A stretch of DNA of 64,000 nucleotides from Gemmatimonadales bacterium (lineage in GTDB: Bacteria > Krumholzibacteriota > Krumholzibacteriia > LZORAL124-64-63), in contig JAHOYV010000019.1 of NCBI GenBank assembly GCA_019038745.1, positions 1-64,000 of the forward strand. The letters run 5' to 3'. Numbering within the stretch: the first letter of the stretch is position 1; the number at the start of each line of letters is the position of its first letter. The notes under the pieces were generated by a model. The model was not told where the DNA came from. It did not search any database and was given only the letters and a program-made list of their open reading frames with translations. Below, piece after piece: positions 26,389-35,278 of the stretch. Both the position numbers and the translations under genes were made by a program.

Positions 26389-27651
26389 TCAGGCCAACCA
26401 GCGCAGCCAGATCCAGAAGAGGCTGAAGCCCGACAAGAATACTATGCCGACCCAGCTGAGCGCCGACAACGCACGGCCGGGTCGGTGTTCTTTCGGAACC
26501 TGTGCTGAGCGGACAACTTTGAAATTCAACATCGCCACCAGCGGAGCGGTAAGGAAGGCCATGATCGTGGCCAGGTCCACCAGGACCTTCATGCTGCCCA
26601 TGAAAAAGGTGATCACTGCCAGCGCAATCCCGATCAGCAACGGCATGAAAAGCAGGTAGGAACGGCTATCGGCGACCGCCGACCGGCCGCGAAGCAATGC
26701 AAAACCACCGCCGAGAGTTCGGGCGTAGCCGTCCAGAACCGTCAGCGTGGTCGAGAACATGGTAATGAAGGCTACCAGGGCGATTATCCACCGGCTCCAA
26801 CCCCCCAGAGTCTCGGTATACATCTCGACGAGTTGCCTGCTGAAGGCCAGGCCCGAAGGTGAGAATTCCTTCCCCGTGCCGAACATCAACAGCGCCCCGA
26901 AACTGACGAAGGCCACCGCCAGCACACCTGTGCCGATGTAGCCCAGATGAAAATCCATCATGACCTGGCGCATGGTGGGCAACGATTTTTTGCCACGATG
27001 CTTCTCCAGGATCCACAGCGATGGCCACACCCCCACATCCAGCGGAGCGGGCATCCACCCCATCAGGGCCAACAGGAAACTCAACCCGGTCACTGTCCAG
27101 AGGTCCGGACGCGGCCATGAAGTATCACCGGCCGGCCCGTGCCCGGCAGCAACGGCCACGGCCGCTACGGTCAACGTGGCCAGGATCACAACCATCACTT
27201 TCATACCCGTATCCAAAAAACGATAGTGCCCCAGTCCCAGAATGCCCGCCACGATCAGCAGCAGCCACAGGCTGAGCACGACCAGGGATATCTCCAGCCC
27301 CAGCAGGGTGCCGGCCAGACCCGCCGTCACGATCGTCACCGCAGCCAGGGTTATGAACGAACTGACGACCACCACCAGCATGAATAGTCCCAACGCCCAC
27401 GAACCCAGTTGCCGATAGCCCTGCAGCAGGCTCTGTCCTGTGGCCACCGTGTAGCGGTGGGCGAACTGGAAGAAGGGGTACTTGCAGATCATGATCAGTA
27501 GCACGACCCACAGCAGGTCAAAACCCCAGCCTGCGCCCGCGCGAGTCGATTGCACCAGATGGGAAACACCAATAGCCGCCCCGGCGAAAAGGATGCCGGG
27601 TCCCAGGGCAGCGAAGATGGATCCCTTGCCCGTTTTCCGGGTTTCGTTCAT
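26389..27651 (-). CDS. Nramp-related transporter lacking the canonical metal site
   Basis: 420 residues, about eleven hydrophobic helices. 'ALGPGILFAGAAIGVSHLVQSTRAG' aligns with Nramp helix 1, but the metal-binding DPGN is replaced by G-V-S-H; in helix 6 'MGWMPAPLDVG' keeps Met-Pro but has Ala for the His of MPH. Canonical Nramp proteins import Mn2+/Fe2+ through those residues, so this one probably carries something else or uses another mechanism. Its ATG overlaps the stop of the upstream thioesterase by four bases, so the two are translationally coupled. Confidence 0.75.
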   Translation of the reverse strand: MNETRKTGKGSIFAALGPGILFAGAAIGVSHLVQSTRAGAGWGFDLLWVVLLIMICKYPFFQFAHRYTVATGQSLLQGYRQLGSWALGLFMLVVVVSSFITLAAVTIVTAGLAGTLLGLEISLVVLSLWLLLIVAGILGLGHYRFLDTGMKVMVVILATLTVAAVAVAAGHGPAGDTSWPRPDLWTVTGLSFLLALMGWMPAPLDVGVWPSLWILEKHRGKKSLPTMRQVMMDFHLGYIGTGVLAVAFVSFGALLMFGTGKEFSPSGLAFSRQLVEMYTETLGGWSRWIIALVAFITMFSTTLTVLDGYARTLGGGFALLRGRSAVADSRSYLLFMPLLIGIALAVITFFMGSMKVLVDLATIMAFLTAPLVAMLNFKVVRSAQVPKEHRPGRALSALSWVGIVFLSGFSLFWIWLRWLA

Positions 27652-28085
27652 CCACCTTCCCCTTCCGGAGTCTGCCCCGCCTCCTCCTTCGGCTCGAGCA
27701 GTTGTTGCCTGATCTCCCCTTCGAGGGCAACGGCCTTACCCGTTCTCATGTCGACTACGACGAAAGTAACATCCGCATCGGCAATAGCGGACCCGGTAAC
27801 CGAATCCACTACATCCTGATGAATCACACCACTCTTGCCTCCCAGGTGATCTACGTGTGAACGCACCTCGATCACCGTGCCCAGCCCCGCCGGCCGACGG
27901 TAATTGATGGTCAACGAAGCCACAACGAAGCCCAGTCCACGCTCCTTCCAGAAGCCCAGGTCCACCCCCTGCTCCAGATGGGCCCAACGGGCCTCCTCCA
28001 GAAATTCCAGGTAGCGGGCGTTATTCACATGGCCGTAAAAATCCAGGTGGTAGCCCCGAATCTTGATTTGTATGCTGTGGCTCAC
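27648..28085 (-). CDS. 4HBT-type acyl-CoA thioesterase
   Basis: 145 residues, a single hot-dog domain. 'YHLDFYGHVNNARYLEFLEEARW' is the YbgC/4-hydroxybenzoyl-CoA thioesterase signature, with the catalytic Asp in 'LDFYGHVNN'. 'NYRRPAGLGTVIEVRSHVDHLGGKS' covers the central strands. It hydrolyses an acyl-CoA thioester; chain specificity cannot be told. It lies 22 bases after the dehydratase and overlaps the Nramp-like start, so the three form an operon. A Gln/Glu-rich tail (~20 residues) is non-conserved. Confidence 0.85.
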   Translation of the reverse strand: MSHSIQIKIRGYHLDFYGHVNNARYLEFLEEARWAHLEQGVDLGFWKERGLGFVVASLTINYRRPAGLGTVIEVRSHVDHLGGKSGVIHQDVVDSVTGSAIADADVTFVVVDMRTGKAVALEGEIRQQLLEPKEEAGQTPEGEGG

Positions 28086-28107
28086 TCTTGGCTCTCCAAT
28101 GTTGGGG

Positions 28108-29076
28108 TCAGCGATCCGTCAGGGATCCGGTCAAATCTCCCTGCCAGGGCAGACGGTCCAGATCCACGTTGCCGCCCGACAGTATTATTCCCACCCGACA
28201 GCCGGCCAACTCATCCCGGTGATCCCGCACCGCAGCCAAACAGACTGCCGAGGATGGCTCGATAATAATTTTCATGCGCTCCCAGGTCAGACGCATCGCA
28301 GCCAGGATTTTGTCGTCCGACACCGTCCATATGGCCGACACATGCTCCTTGATGATGGGAAAATTTATCTCTCCCAAGGAAGTCAGCAGTCCGTCGGCCA
28401 CGGTATCAGGATCAACCGAGGGGATAATGTGGCCAGCGGCCAGGGATCGTGCAGCGTCATCGGCTCCCTGCGGTTCGGCGGCGATAACCCTGGCTCCCGG
28501 CGCCAGTGTCGCGGTGACCAGGGCTGTTCCGGCCAAGAGACCACCTCCTCCAACCGGAGTCATCACCACATCCAGATCGGAAATCTCCTGAAGAAGTTCG
28601 AGAGCAGCGGTGCCCTGCCCGGCGATGATGCGTTCGTTGTCGTAGGGGTGAATGAAAACCGCCCCGGTGCGCTGTACAACCTGGGCCAGGGTGGCCTCCC
28701 GGGCGGCAAGGGTGGGCTCGCAATCGATAATCTCGGCCCCGTAACCTGCCACTGCGGCCCGTTTGACGACCGGGGCTCCACGAGGCATTACCACGAAAGC
28801 CGGAATGCCGCGCAGCTTGGCCGCCAGAGCCAGGGCCTGAGCGTGGTTACCCGAGGAGTGCGTCGCCACCCCCCGCGCAGCTTCTTCCTCGGTCAGGCTG
28901 AATACGGCGTTGGTGGCCCCCCGCATCTTGAAGGCCCCCACTTTCTGGAAATTTTCGCATTTGAAGAAGACTCGCATTCCAACCTGGTCATCAATTGCCG
29001 AGCAGGTCAACACCGGGGTCCTATGGACCAGATCTCCGATACGGACTGCTGCTGCTTTGACATCGGAAAAATTCAT
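28108..29076 (-). CDS. PLP-dependent threonine/serine dehydratase
   Basis: 322 residues from the ATG at 29076; the frame can extend to 29133, but family members begin at about this point. Fold-type II PLP enzyme: 'RTPVLTCSAIDD', Schiff-base Lys in 'KVGAFKMRGA', 'SSGNHAQALALAAK' (substrate loop) and the phosphate-cradle 'PVGGGGLLAGTA'. The end 'LSGGNVDLDRL' is typical of the catabolic/serine-racemase-like branch. No ACT regulatory domain is present, so it is unlikely to be the feedback-regulated IlvA. It makes a 2-oxoacid and ammonia from Thr or Ser. First gene of a three-gene operon. Confidence 0.88.
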   Translation of the reverse strand: MNFSDVKAAAVRIGDLVHRTPVLTCSAIDDQVGMRVFFKCENFQKVGAFKMRGATNAVFSLTEEEAARGVATHSSGNHAQALALAAKLRGIPAFVVMPRGAPVVKRAAVAGYGAEIIDCEPTLAAREATLAQVVQRTGAVFIHPYDNERIIAGQGTAALELLQEISDLDVVMTPVGGGGLLAGTALVTATLAPGARVIAAEPQGADDAARSLAAGHIIPSVDPDTVADGLLTSLGEINFPIIKEHVSAIWTVSDDKILAAMRLTWERMKIIIEPSSAVCLAAVRDHRDELAGCRVGIILSGGNVDLDRLPWQGDLTGSLTDR

Positions 29077-29152
29077 TTCATAACCTGAAATCGTCCTGAC
29101 CTGAAGTTTGTCCTGACTTGAGATACTCGACACAAAGATTCACCCAGCCATA

Positions 29153-29182
29153 TTGACAAAGTCAATCCGTAATCCGTAGAGT
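29153..29182 (+). promoter_or_regulatory. possible promoter of the secreted hypothetical
   Basis: TTGACA at 29153-29158 and TAGAGT at 29177-29182 with an 18-base spacer. The -35 box sits inside an inverted repeat ATTGAC-aaa-GTCAAT, which could bind a repressor. Inference only. Confidence 0.35.
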
Positions 29183-29251
29183 AATAACGTTGCCTGTGCT
29201 CTGCATCTTTGAAAAGCAACTCCTGTGGATTAGCCGCCCAAGGAGACCCCG

Positions 29252-29833
29252 ATGAGAACCTCCACCTATTTCCTGCTCACCGTCCTGGTCATGGTCGCCA
29301 TTCCTGCGGTAGCCCTGCACTCGGACGAAGACGTAATTGGCTTCTATTTCGACGCCCAGGCTGAATCCAATTGCCTGGAAACCGCTCCTTACGTTACCGT
29401 CCCGCTGCATCTGGTGCTGACCAATCCAGCAATGGAGGCCATCTGCGGGTACGAATTCGGGTATTCGGTTAGCGGCAATTACATGGTCTCCGGCACGACC
29501 CTGATGGGCTTCAGCCCCATCGACGTGGGAGGTGGCCAAGGCAACCACATCGTAGGATTGGCGGCACCTCTGACGCCCCACGGAGCCACCGTGCTGGTCA
29601 CGCTATCGGTTTTCGTCATGGACGACAAGCAGATCCAGTTCGACCTCCACGGTGCCAATCCAGCCTCAATCACCGATCACCCGGAGTTGCCGGTCCTGGC
29701 CCTCGGCAATGGTACCATGCAGAACCCAGTGCTGTCCTCACCCGAAGGAGTCTCCAGCGCCAAGATCAATGGCAGCTGCAACCCTGAAACGGATATTAGC
29801 AGCTGGGACGGCGTCAAGAGTCTATACCAGTAG
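29252..29833 (+). CDS. secreted hypothetical protein
   Basis: 193 residues with a Sec signal peptide ('TYFLLTVLVMVAIPAVA'). AAGGAGA precedes the ATG. The mature part looks like a single beta-sandwich ('YVTVPLHLVLTNP', 'CGYEFGYSVSGNY', 'GATVLVTLSVFVMDDKQIQFDLHG'), with conserved-looking Cys residues. This resembles secreted proteins with cohesin-like folds found in FCB-type genomes, but I cannot name a family. Its last 20 bases overlap the end of the convergent symporter gene. Confidence 0.6.
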   Translation: MRTSTYFLLTVLVMVAIPAVALHSDEDVIGFYFDAQAESNCLETAPYVTVPLHLVLTNPAMEAICGYEFGYSVSGNYMVSGTTLMGFSPIDVGGGQGNHIVGLAAPLTPHGATVLVTLSVFVMDDKQIQFDLHGANPASITDHPELPVLALGNGTMQNPVLSSPEGVSSAKINGSCNPETDISSWDGVKSLYQ

Positions 29834-31289
29834 CCCCAGTCCAGGCCTGGGTGATGTTCTTCGCCGGAGCAGGCCTGCCGACAAGCGTTCCTACCACTAT
29901 TACCACCAAGCCCACGGTCGTACCCACCACGAAACCATGAATTCCCGCCACACCTGTAGGCAGTTCGGGCAACCAGGCGATGCGGGGCCAGGCCTGCCAT
30001 ACTAGGGCTGCCGTAACGCCGAGGATCATGCTCCAAAGCGTGGCCCGCGGGCTGGTCCGTTTCCAGTACAACCCGAAGAGAAGCGGCCAGAGATTGGTCG
30101 AAGCTATCACGGCCCAGGAGAAGGCCGTCAGAACCAGCACCAGGGCCGGAGGCCTCAAGGCGATCAGCAGGCTGATCACTCCCACGGCAACACTCATGAT
30201 ACGGTTGGCTTTCAACTCGGCGGCGGGCGTCAATTGGCGTCCCAGACCGTTGATCCAGACATCCCGGACCATGGAACTTGAGATGATGATCAGCACCCCG
30301 GCAAAAGTACTCATCCCGGCGGCCACGACCCCGGCCAGAAACAGCGCCCCTCCCCAGTCGTTCAATACCAGGGCGGTCAAGGCCGGGATGGCCTGGTCGG
30401 GGCTGTCGATTTCAGGCACCAGCACACGCGCCACGGCGCCGGTCAAGTAGGGCAGCATGGCAACCGAAGCACCTATGGTAACTATCACGGTGCCCAGGCG
30501 CAGCATCTTGTCGTTCTTGATGGAGTAGAAGCGCACCAGCAATTGGGGCATACCCCAGGTGCCCAGACTGACGATCATGGTGAAGCTGAACAGCCCCGCC
30601 CAACCCCACACTCCGGGTGTATTGACCAGGCCCGGGTCGATGGTATTCAAACGGTCCACCAGAGCGGTCATCCCGCCTACCTTCTGCAGGGACATGTAGG
30701 TCAGCAGGATCAGCGCGGCAATCATGACCAACGCCTGGACAAAACTCGTCCAGACTACTGCCAGATAGCCGCCGACCGCCGTGTAGAAGAGAATCACGAC
30801 ACCGGAGATCACGACACCGCTCCAATAGGGCAGATCCATCAGCACTTCGAAGGTGTTGGCCATGCCCTTCAGAACACTGACATTGTAAATAATCAGGAAC
30901 AGGGCGGTGACCGCAGCGCTGAAGATCCGCGCCTCCGCCGAACCGTAGCGGCCCGCAAAAAACCCGGGTAGGGTCATGGCGTCCAGATTCTCGGTAAAAC
31001 GACGAATCCGGCGGCCGAGGACGATCCAGGCCAAAGTGGTGCCGATCAACACGTTACCCGCGCCGACCCACAGGGTGGCCAAGCCGAATTTCCAGCCGAA
31101 AGCCCCGCCGCCTATGATCACCACACTGGAATAGTAGGCAGCCACGAAAGAAAGGGCAGTGACCCACGGACCCACTGAGCGGCCTCCCAGGGCGAAGTCA
31201 CCGGCGTTGCGGCTGCGGCGACTCATAACAATGCCGATGGCGGCCAGAATGCCCAGGTAAACAACCAGTACCAGGGTGTAGATCATCAT
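29814..31289 (-). CDS. sodium:solute symporter family transporter
   Basis: 491 residues, about 13 hydrophobic helices. Family hallmarks are 'SRNAGDFALGGRSVGPWVTALSFVAAYYSSVVIIGG' at the start, 'TAVGGYLAVVWTSFVQALVMI' in the middle, and 'GVLIIISSSMVRDV' near the Na+ site. It co-transports an organic solute (acetate, proline, pantothenate or similar) with Na+. The start ATG overlaps the stop of the 44-residue membrane protein gene, and a porin-like gene lies upstream, so transport across both membranes may be encoded in one unit. Confidence 0.88.
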   Translation of the reverse strand: MMIYTLVLVVYLGILAAIGIVMSRRSRNAGDFALGGRSVGPWVTALSFVAAYYSSVVIIGGGAFGWKFGLATLWVGAGNVLIGTTLAWIVLGRRIRRFTENLDAMTLPGFFAGRYGSAEARIFSAAVTALFLIIYNVSVLKGMANTFEVLMDLPYWSGVVISGVVILFYTAVGGYLAVVWTSFVQALVMIAALILLTYMSLQKVGGMTALVDRLNTIDPGLVNTPGVWGWAGLFSFTMIVSLGTWGMPQLLVRFYSIKNDKMLRLGTVIVTIGASVAMLPYLTGAVARVLVPEIDSPDQAIPALTALVLNDWGGALFLAGVVAAGMSTFAGVLIIISSSMVRDVWINGLGRQLTPAAELKANRIMSVAVGVISLLIALRPPALVLVLTAFSWAVIASTNLWPLLFGLYWKRTSPRATLWSMILGVTAALVWQAWPRIAWLPELPTGVAGIHGFVVGTTVGLVVIVVGTLVGRPAPAKNITQAWTGATGIDS

Positions 31290-31420
31290 TCTGCACCCTC
31301 CTTGGGATCGGATCCGCTGCGCACCTTGTCGATCGCTGCCCAGATCAAAGCCAAGGCAATGGTGGCGCCCAATACAAGGAACGCGGCGAAGGTGGACCAG
31401 GGCAAGTGAAACGGAGCCAT
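31286..31420 (-). CDS. 44-residue membrane protein coupled to the symporter
   Basis: The product begins M-A-P-F-H-L-P-W and has one hydrophobic helix ('FAAFLVLGATIALALIWAAI') followed by a charged tail ending K-E-G-A-E. Its TGA overlaps the ATG of the symporter gene, and AAGGAGG inside its last codons is the ribosome site for that gene. It starts 8 bases after the porin-like gene. Small one-helix proteins accompany other sodium:solute symporters (for example YhdT with PanF, DUF3311 proteins). By position this is probably an accessory subunit. Confidence 0.7.
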   Translation of the reverse strand: MAPFHLPWSTFAAFLVLGATIALALIWAAIDKVRSGSDPKEGAE

Positions 31421-31428
31421 GGGAAACC

Positions 31429-32688
31429 TCATCGGAATGCGTAGATCAATTGCCAACGAAGGAAATGGATATTGTCGGCCAGCGGGGCCAACCCGTTGGA
31501 ACCGTCGTGAAATTCACCGGGGTCCAGCATCTCCCAGAGCAGGTGCCCGTCGAACCCGCCGCCCAGGGAAAATTTCAACTCGGCCTGGAGCAGCAGACCC
31601 CGCGCTTGCCAATCAGGCTCGGGAGCCAACAGGTAGGCCGCTCCCAGCCGGGCCTTCAGGGGACGACCCATGGCGGCACCCAGGGATCGCCTCAAGTTCA
31701 ACCTGGGTGCGGCCACATTCTCCCAGGCAGCAACATGAACCCGGCCCGGCGTATTCTCGCCGAGCAATGTATAGATGTACAGCTCGCTCCACTTGGGCCA
31801 GCTACCCCATGGAGAGCGGAAGGAACGCAAATCGTCACTGGAACCAGAGTAGTAGAAACCACCGGCCTCAAGGGACAGACCCTTGCCCACGCCCTGTTTC
31901 AGGAACGCCTGCGCGGCCATTGCCCAGCCGTCCTGATCGTCGGTCGAATTCGATTCGTCCTGGTACTGAAGGGCAATCTCCCCTTCCAGGCTTGAAAGAT
32001 TCCACTTCGGCCCGGAGTAGCGAACCCCCATGGTATAGGTACCAAGGTCCACGAACTCCAGTTTTCCGTCCATCCGCTTCCAAACCAGGGAGCCTTGCCA
32101 GGGGCCCCTCATCCAGCGACCGGCCGCTCCGGTCTCATCCCCGTTGGTAAGGATCTTTTCCTGGTCTCCGGACAGGACCAAGTCATCCTGTTGGGGGTTG
32201 TGGACCAGGGCAATGTCCAGTTTCCCCCAATCTCCTCCGGTCTGCAGCCGGGCAGCGTTATGATAGATACTCCGGCTGCCGTCCAGGGGATGTCCCTCCA
32301 GCATCAAGAAACCACCCGGCCAGATAATATCCTGACGACCGAAAGTAAACGAGGTGGTTTCGCCCGAGAACCAGGACCAGCTGAGGCGGTCAATGATCAA
32401 TTCGTCCCAATCGAAATCGGTATCGGAATGCAGGAAGTGCCGATGCTCATTGACCAGCCGCAACTCGAATTTCTGGTGATGGCCGGATAACCCACAACCT
32501 GCCCTGGTGCGCATCCGGATCCAGTTGCGGTCCTGCTCGGGAGCGAAGTGGTACACGCCGTCCAATATTTCCTGGCGTCTTCGTACATCAAAGGCAGGGG
32601 ACAGATCCCAGCCATTTGCCGGACCGGCCTCGGCGACTCCGGAAACGATCAACAACGCCAGTAGCAGGAAGAGGTAACGTAGTAGCAT
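31429..32688 (-). CDS. porin-like outer-membrane beta-barrel
   Basis: 419 residues from the ATG at 32688, supported by AAAGGG upstream and followed at once by a signal peptide ('LLRYLFLLLALLIVSGVAEA'). The rest alternates short amphipathic strands and ends in '...LRWQLIYAFR', with aromatic residues near the C-terminus as in barrels. 'WSWFSGETTSFTFGRQDIIWPGGF' and 'ARLQTGGDWGKLDIALVHN' resemble the alginate-export (AlgE-like) porin family. It is first of a porin, 44-residue protein, symporter operon, so probably the outer-membrane channel for the same solute. Confidence 0.7.
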   Translation of the reverse strand: MLLRYLFLLLALLIVSGVAEAGPANGWDLSPAFDVRRRQEILDGVYHFAPEQDRNWIRMRTRAGCGLSGHHQKFELRLVNEHRHFLHSDTDFDWDELIIDRLSWSWFSGETTSFTFGRQDIIWPGGFLMLEGHPLDGSRSIYHNAARLQTGGDWGKLDIALVHNPQQDDLVLSGDQEKILTNGDETGAAGRWMRGPWQGSLVWKRMDGKLEFVDLGTYTMGVRYSGPKWNLSSLEGEIALQYQDESNSTDDQDGWAMAAQAFLKQGVGKGLSLEAGGFYYSGSSDDLRSFRSPWGSWPKWSELYIYTLLGENTPGRVHVAAWENVAAPRLNLRRSLGAAMGRPLKARLGAAYLLAPEPDWQARGLLLQAELKFSLGGGFDGHLLWEMLDPGEFHDGSNGLAPLADNIHFLRWQLIYAFR

Positions 32689-32813
32689 GTAGGCCCTTTC
32701 GTTGCTGAAACAATGGACCCGAACAACCCCCGAAGCAAGGATTGGAATATCTGCAGAAGAATAGGGCCGCCCATACCGGGCGACCCTGATAATTTCCCCC
32801 ATGGAGCTGTAGC

Positions 32814-33083
32814 TCAGTACTCTCGACGCGGAGGACGCGCTCCCCTATCCCTTGCCTCGTTCACCCGCAGAAAACACTCCTCGTATTCCTCCCCGTCCAG
32901 AGCGTCGATAGCGGCGGCGGCAGCTCCGGGCTCCATCTCGGCAAACCCGAAACCCCTCGAACAGCCCGTCTGGCCATCGGTAATGATGGTCACGCTCGCC
33001 ACCTCGCCAAACGGGGCAAACAGGGTTCGCAATTCCTCTTCGCCCCAGCTCAGGGGCAAGCTCCCGACATAGATCGTCGTCAT
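32814..33083 (-). CDS. RRM-domain RNA-binding protein
   Basis: 89 residues from the ATG at 33083; the longer frame to 33392 overlaps the next gene and has no support. It is a single RNA recognition motif with RNP2 'IYVGSL' at the start and RNP1 'RGFGFAEM' in the middle, followed by a short basic tail ('RDRGARPPRREY'). Similar small RRM proteins occur in cyanobacteria and other phyla and bind single-stranded RNA, sometimes in cold response. It starts 8 bases after the upstream lipoprotein gene. Confidence 0.88.
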   Translation of the reverse strand: MTTIYVGSLPLSWGEEELRTLFAPFGEVASVTIITDGQTGCSRGFGFAEMEPGAAAAAIDALDGEEYEECFLRVNEARDRGARPPRREY

Positions 33084-33091
33084 GGCCCGGC

Positions 33092-33577
33092 CTACTTCAC
33101 GGTCAAGGTCAGGGCCACGGGCAGATCCGCCGGAGCCAGACAGGTCTTGTTGTCGCAAGCCTGAACCGTGACGGAAAGCTTCAACTCGTGTTCCCCCTTG
33201 ATCAGATCCGAGGGCAGCTTGGCACTGGCCTTGATGACTTCCTTGCCGGAGATCATGACAACCTTCTCTCCGAAGAACTCCGCCTCGTGCCCTACCGGAT
33301 ACTCGGCCTGAAAATCCTCCAGGATAAAATTCTTGGCCGGAACGAGATCCACCCCGATAAACATCGTGTCTTCGTGGGCGTAAAGGTGCCATTTCTTCTG
33401 GATGTCGATCTTCACTTCAAAGTTTATGCGTTCGCCGGCGGTTGCCGAAATCGTGGCAATGGCCGGATAGGCCTCGACAACGTCACCGGAGCCCTTCAAT
33501 GCTCCCTGGGCACAGCCCAACAGGGCCGGAACCAGAAGCAGGGCAAGAGTGCTGACCTTGATCTTGTGACTCATCAT
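33092..33577 (-). CDS. lipoprotein with DsbD N-terminal-like domain
   Basis: 161 residues. A lipoprotein signal ends in 'PALLGC'. The single domain resembles the periplasmic alpha domain of DsbD: 'W.LYAHED' near the start and 'VTVQACDNKTCLAPADLPVAL' near the end, where the two Cys correspond to the redox pair C103/C109 of E. coli DsbD. There is no DsbD membrane part, so it is a stand-alone thiol carrier or just a structural relative. It sits between a decarboxylase and the RRM gene. Confidence 0.75.
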   Translation of the reverse strand: MMSHKIKVSTLALLLVPALLGCAQGALKGSGDVVEAYPAIATISATAGERINFEVKIDIQKKWHLYAHEDTMFIGVDLVPAKNFILEDFQAEYPVGHEAEFFGEKVVMISGKEVIKASAKLPSDLIKGEHELKLSVTVQACDNKTCLAPADLPVALTLTVK

Positions 33578-33601
33578 CGTTTTCGTCCTTCCAGGCTAAA
33601 C

Positions 33602-35254
33602 CTATTTTGCTGCCAGGATCTTATCCGCAGTATGGCAGATCACCTGGACCAATCGTTCGATATCACTCTGCTCCATGCAGCGGTTTTCCACGTTGACCCG
33701 CAAGGACACCCGGCCGTCCAAAACAGTGTAGGAAAACCAAGCGTCGCCATCCCGCTCGACGACCTCCTGCAACTCCCGGTTGAGTTGGTCATTCTCCACG
33801 AGGTTGAATCTCGGGGTCCCGTCCGGCCCCAGCGGTTCCCAGCGGAAATTGCAGACGCCCAAGGTATTCGGTCCCAGAATCCGGAAGTCCTCCATCCGTC
33901 GCATCCGCGCGGCCAGGATCCGGGCCAATTCTATATCCTTCTCCACCCAGGCAGCGTATTGGCGCCGACCGACCATCTTGAAGGCCAGCCATAGCTTCAG
34001 GGCATTCTGGCGCCGGCTGCCCTGAATTCCGTATTGGAAGAAGTTGACCTTGTCTCCACGGTGAAAACCCCGGGGATCGGGGATCACTCTCCGTCCCTGA
34101 CCGTTGGTTGTCGTCTCTCCCTGTTCCGAATCATCCTGCAGCACCTTCTCCATGTAGTATTCCGGATGAACCAGGAAGCTCTTGCGCAGGAAGTCCCCAT
34201 CACGAACCAGAATCCCTCCCGATTCGAATGGCATATAGAACCACTTGTGGGGATCAACGGTAATGGAATCGGCCAGCTCGATACCGCGCAGCATGGGGCC
34301 GTACATTTCCGAAAGAATTACGGCTCCCCCATAGGCTGCATCGACGTGGAACCAACAGCCGTAGCGTTGGGAAAGTTCCGCCAGTTTTTCCAGTTTGTCG
34401 ATACTTCCGGTGTTCGTGCAACCCCCGATCCCGATAATGCAACAGGGCTGCAGACCCATTTCCAGGTCCTGACGGATCGAGGCCTCAAGAGCCTCAATGT
34501 CTATCCTGAAAATCTGGTCCTGCGGAATCTTGCGAAGCTGGGAGCGGCCAAGGCCCAATAAATCAATGGCCTTGTCAAAACTGTAATGCCCCTGGCTCGA
34601 GACGTAGAAAGTCAGCTTGTCCATCTCCGGGCCAGGAGGTTCCTGGATATCGACCCGGGAAAGATCCCGGCCCAAGGAACGGTTGATGGCCAACTTAAGG
34701 CCGGTAATATTAGCCAGCGATCCACCCGGAGTCAGGGTGCCGAAAGAACCCTCGGGCAACCCGAACAAGCTGCACAGCCAGCGGACAACCCGCTTTTCGA
34801 TGGCCGTGCCGGCCGGAGCATGACGCCAGGACGCCACGTTTTGATTCATTGCCGCGGCCAAGGCCTCGGCAAAGATGGCCACCGGGAGTGGCCCGGGATT
34901 CATCATCCCGAAGTACCGCCGGCTTCCGATTGCCATTGTATTGGGGAAGACACGGGTCCGGCAGTCCTGAACCAACTCACTGAAAGGAGTGCCCTCTTCG
35001 GGTAGATCCTCGGCAAAGATATCATCCATGCCCGCCGGTGACATGGGCCCGTACACTCGCCGTCCCTCCAGACCCTGCAGGTACTCTGCAATCAGGTCCA
35101 CGAAAGCGTAGCCCATTTCCCTGACACTGCCCTCTTCCAGGGAGTAGTCAAGACCAGGCCCGTCATCCCGGGGATCACCCAAAAGATCTTCGGCGGTGGG
35201 CAGGGAAAAAGGCCGGCCCACGGCAGCTTTCTCGTCTTTGCGAGCAGGGCTCAC
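33602..35254 (-). CDS. group II PLP-dependent amino-acid decarboxylase
   Basis: 550 residues. Fold-type I decarboxylase of the aromatic-L-amino-acid/glutamate decarboxylase group: 'GTLTPGGSLANITGL' (phosphate binding), 'WFHVDAAYGGAVIL' (Asp contacting the pyridine nitrogen) and 'SITVDPHKWFYMPFESG', whose Lys binds PLP. Substrate (Tyr/Trp/Phe, Glu, Asp or other) cannot be decided. It is the longest gene in the minus-strand run that also contains pdxST, the source of its cofactor, though that link may be accidental. Confidence 0.88.
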   Translation of the reverse strand: MSPARKDEKAAVGRPFSLPTAEDLLGDPRDDGPGLDYSLEEGSVREMGYAFVDLIAEYLQGLEGRRVYGPMSPAGMDDIFAEDLPEEGTPFSELVQDCRTRVFPNTMAIGSRRYFGMMNPGPLPVAIFAEALAAAMNQNVASWRHAPAGTAIEKRVVRWLCSLFGLPEGSFGTLTPGGSLANITGLKLAINRSLGRDLSRVDIQEPPGPEMDKLTFYVSSQGHYSFDKAIDLLGLGRSQLRKIPQDQIFRIDIEALEASIRQDLEMGLQPCCIIGIGGCTNTGSIDKLEKLAELSQRYGCWFHVDAAYGGAVILSEMYGPMLRGIELADSITVDPHKWFYMPFESGGILVRDGDFLRKSFLVHPEYYMEKVLQDDSEQGETTTNGQGRRVIPDPRGFHRGDKVNFFQYGIQGSRRQNALKLWLAFKMVGRRQYAAWVEKDIELARILAARMRRMEDFRILGPNTLGVCNFRWEPLGPDGTPRFNLVENDQLNRELQEVVERDGDAWFSYTVLDGRVSLRVNVENRCMEQSDIERLVQVICHTADKILAAK

Positions 35255-35278
35255 GGTCCTGTCCTTTCCTCTGGTGGA

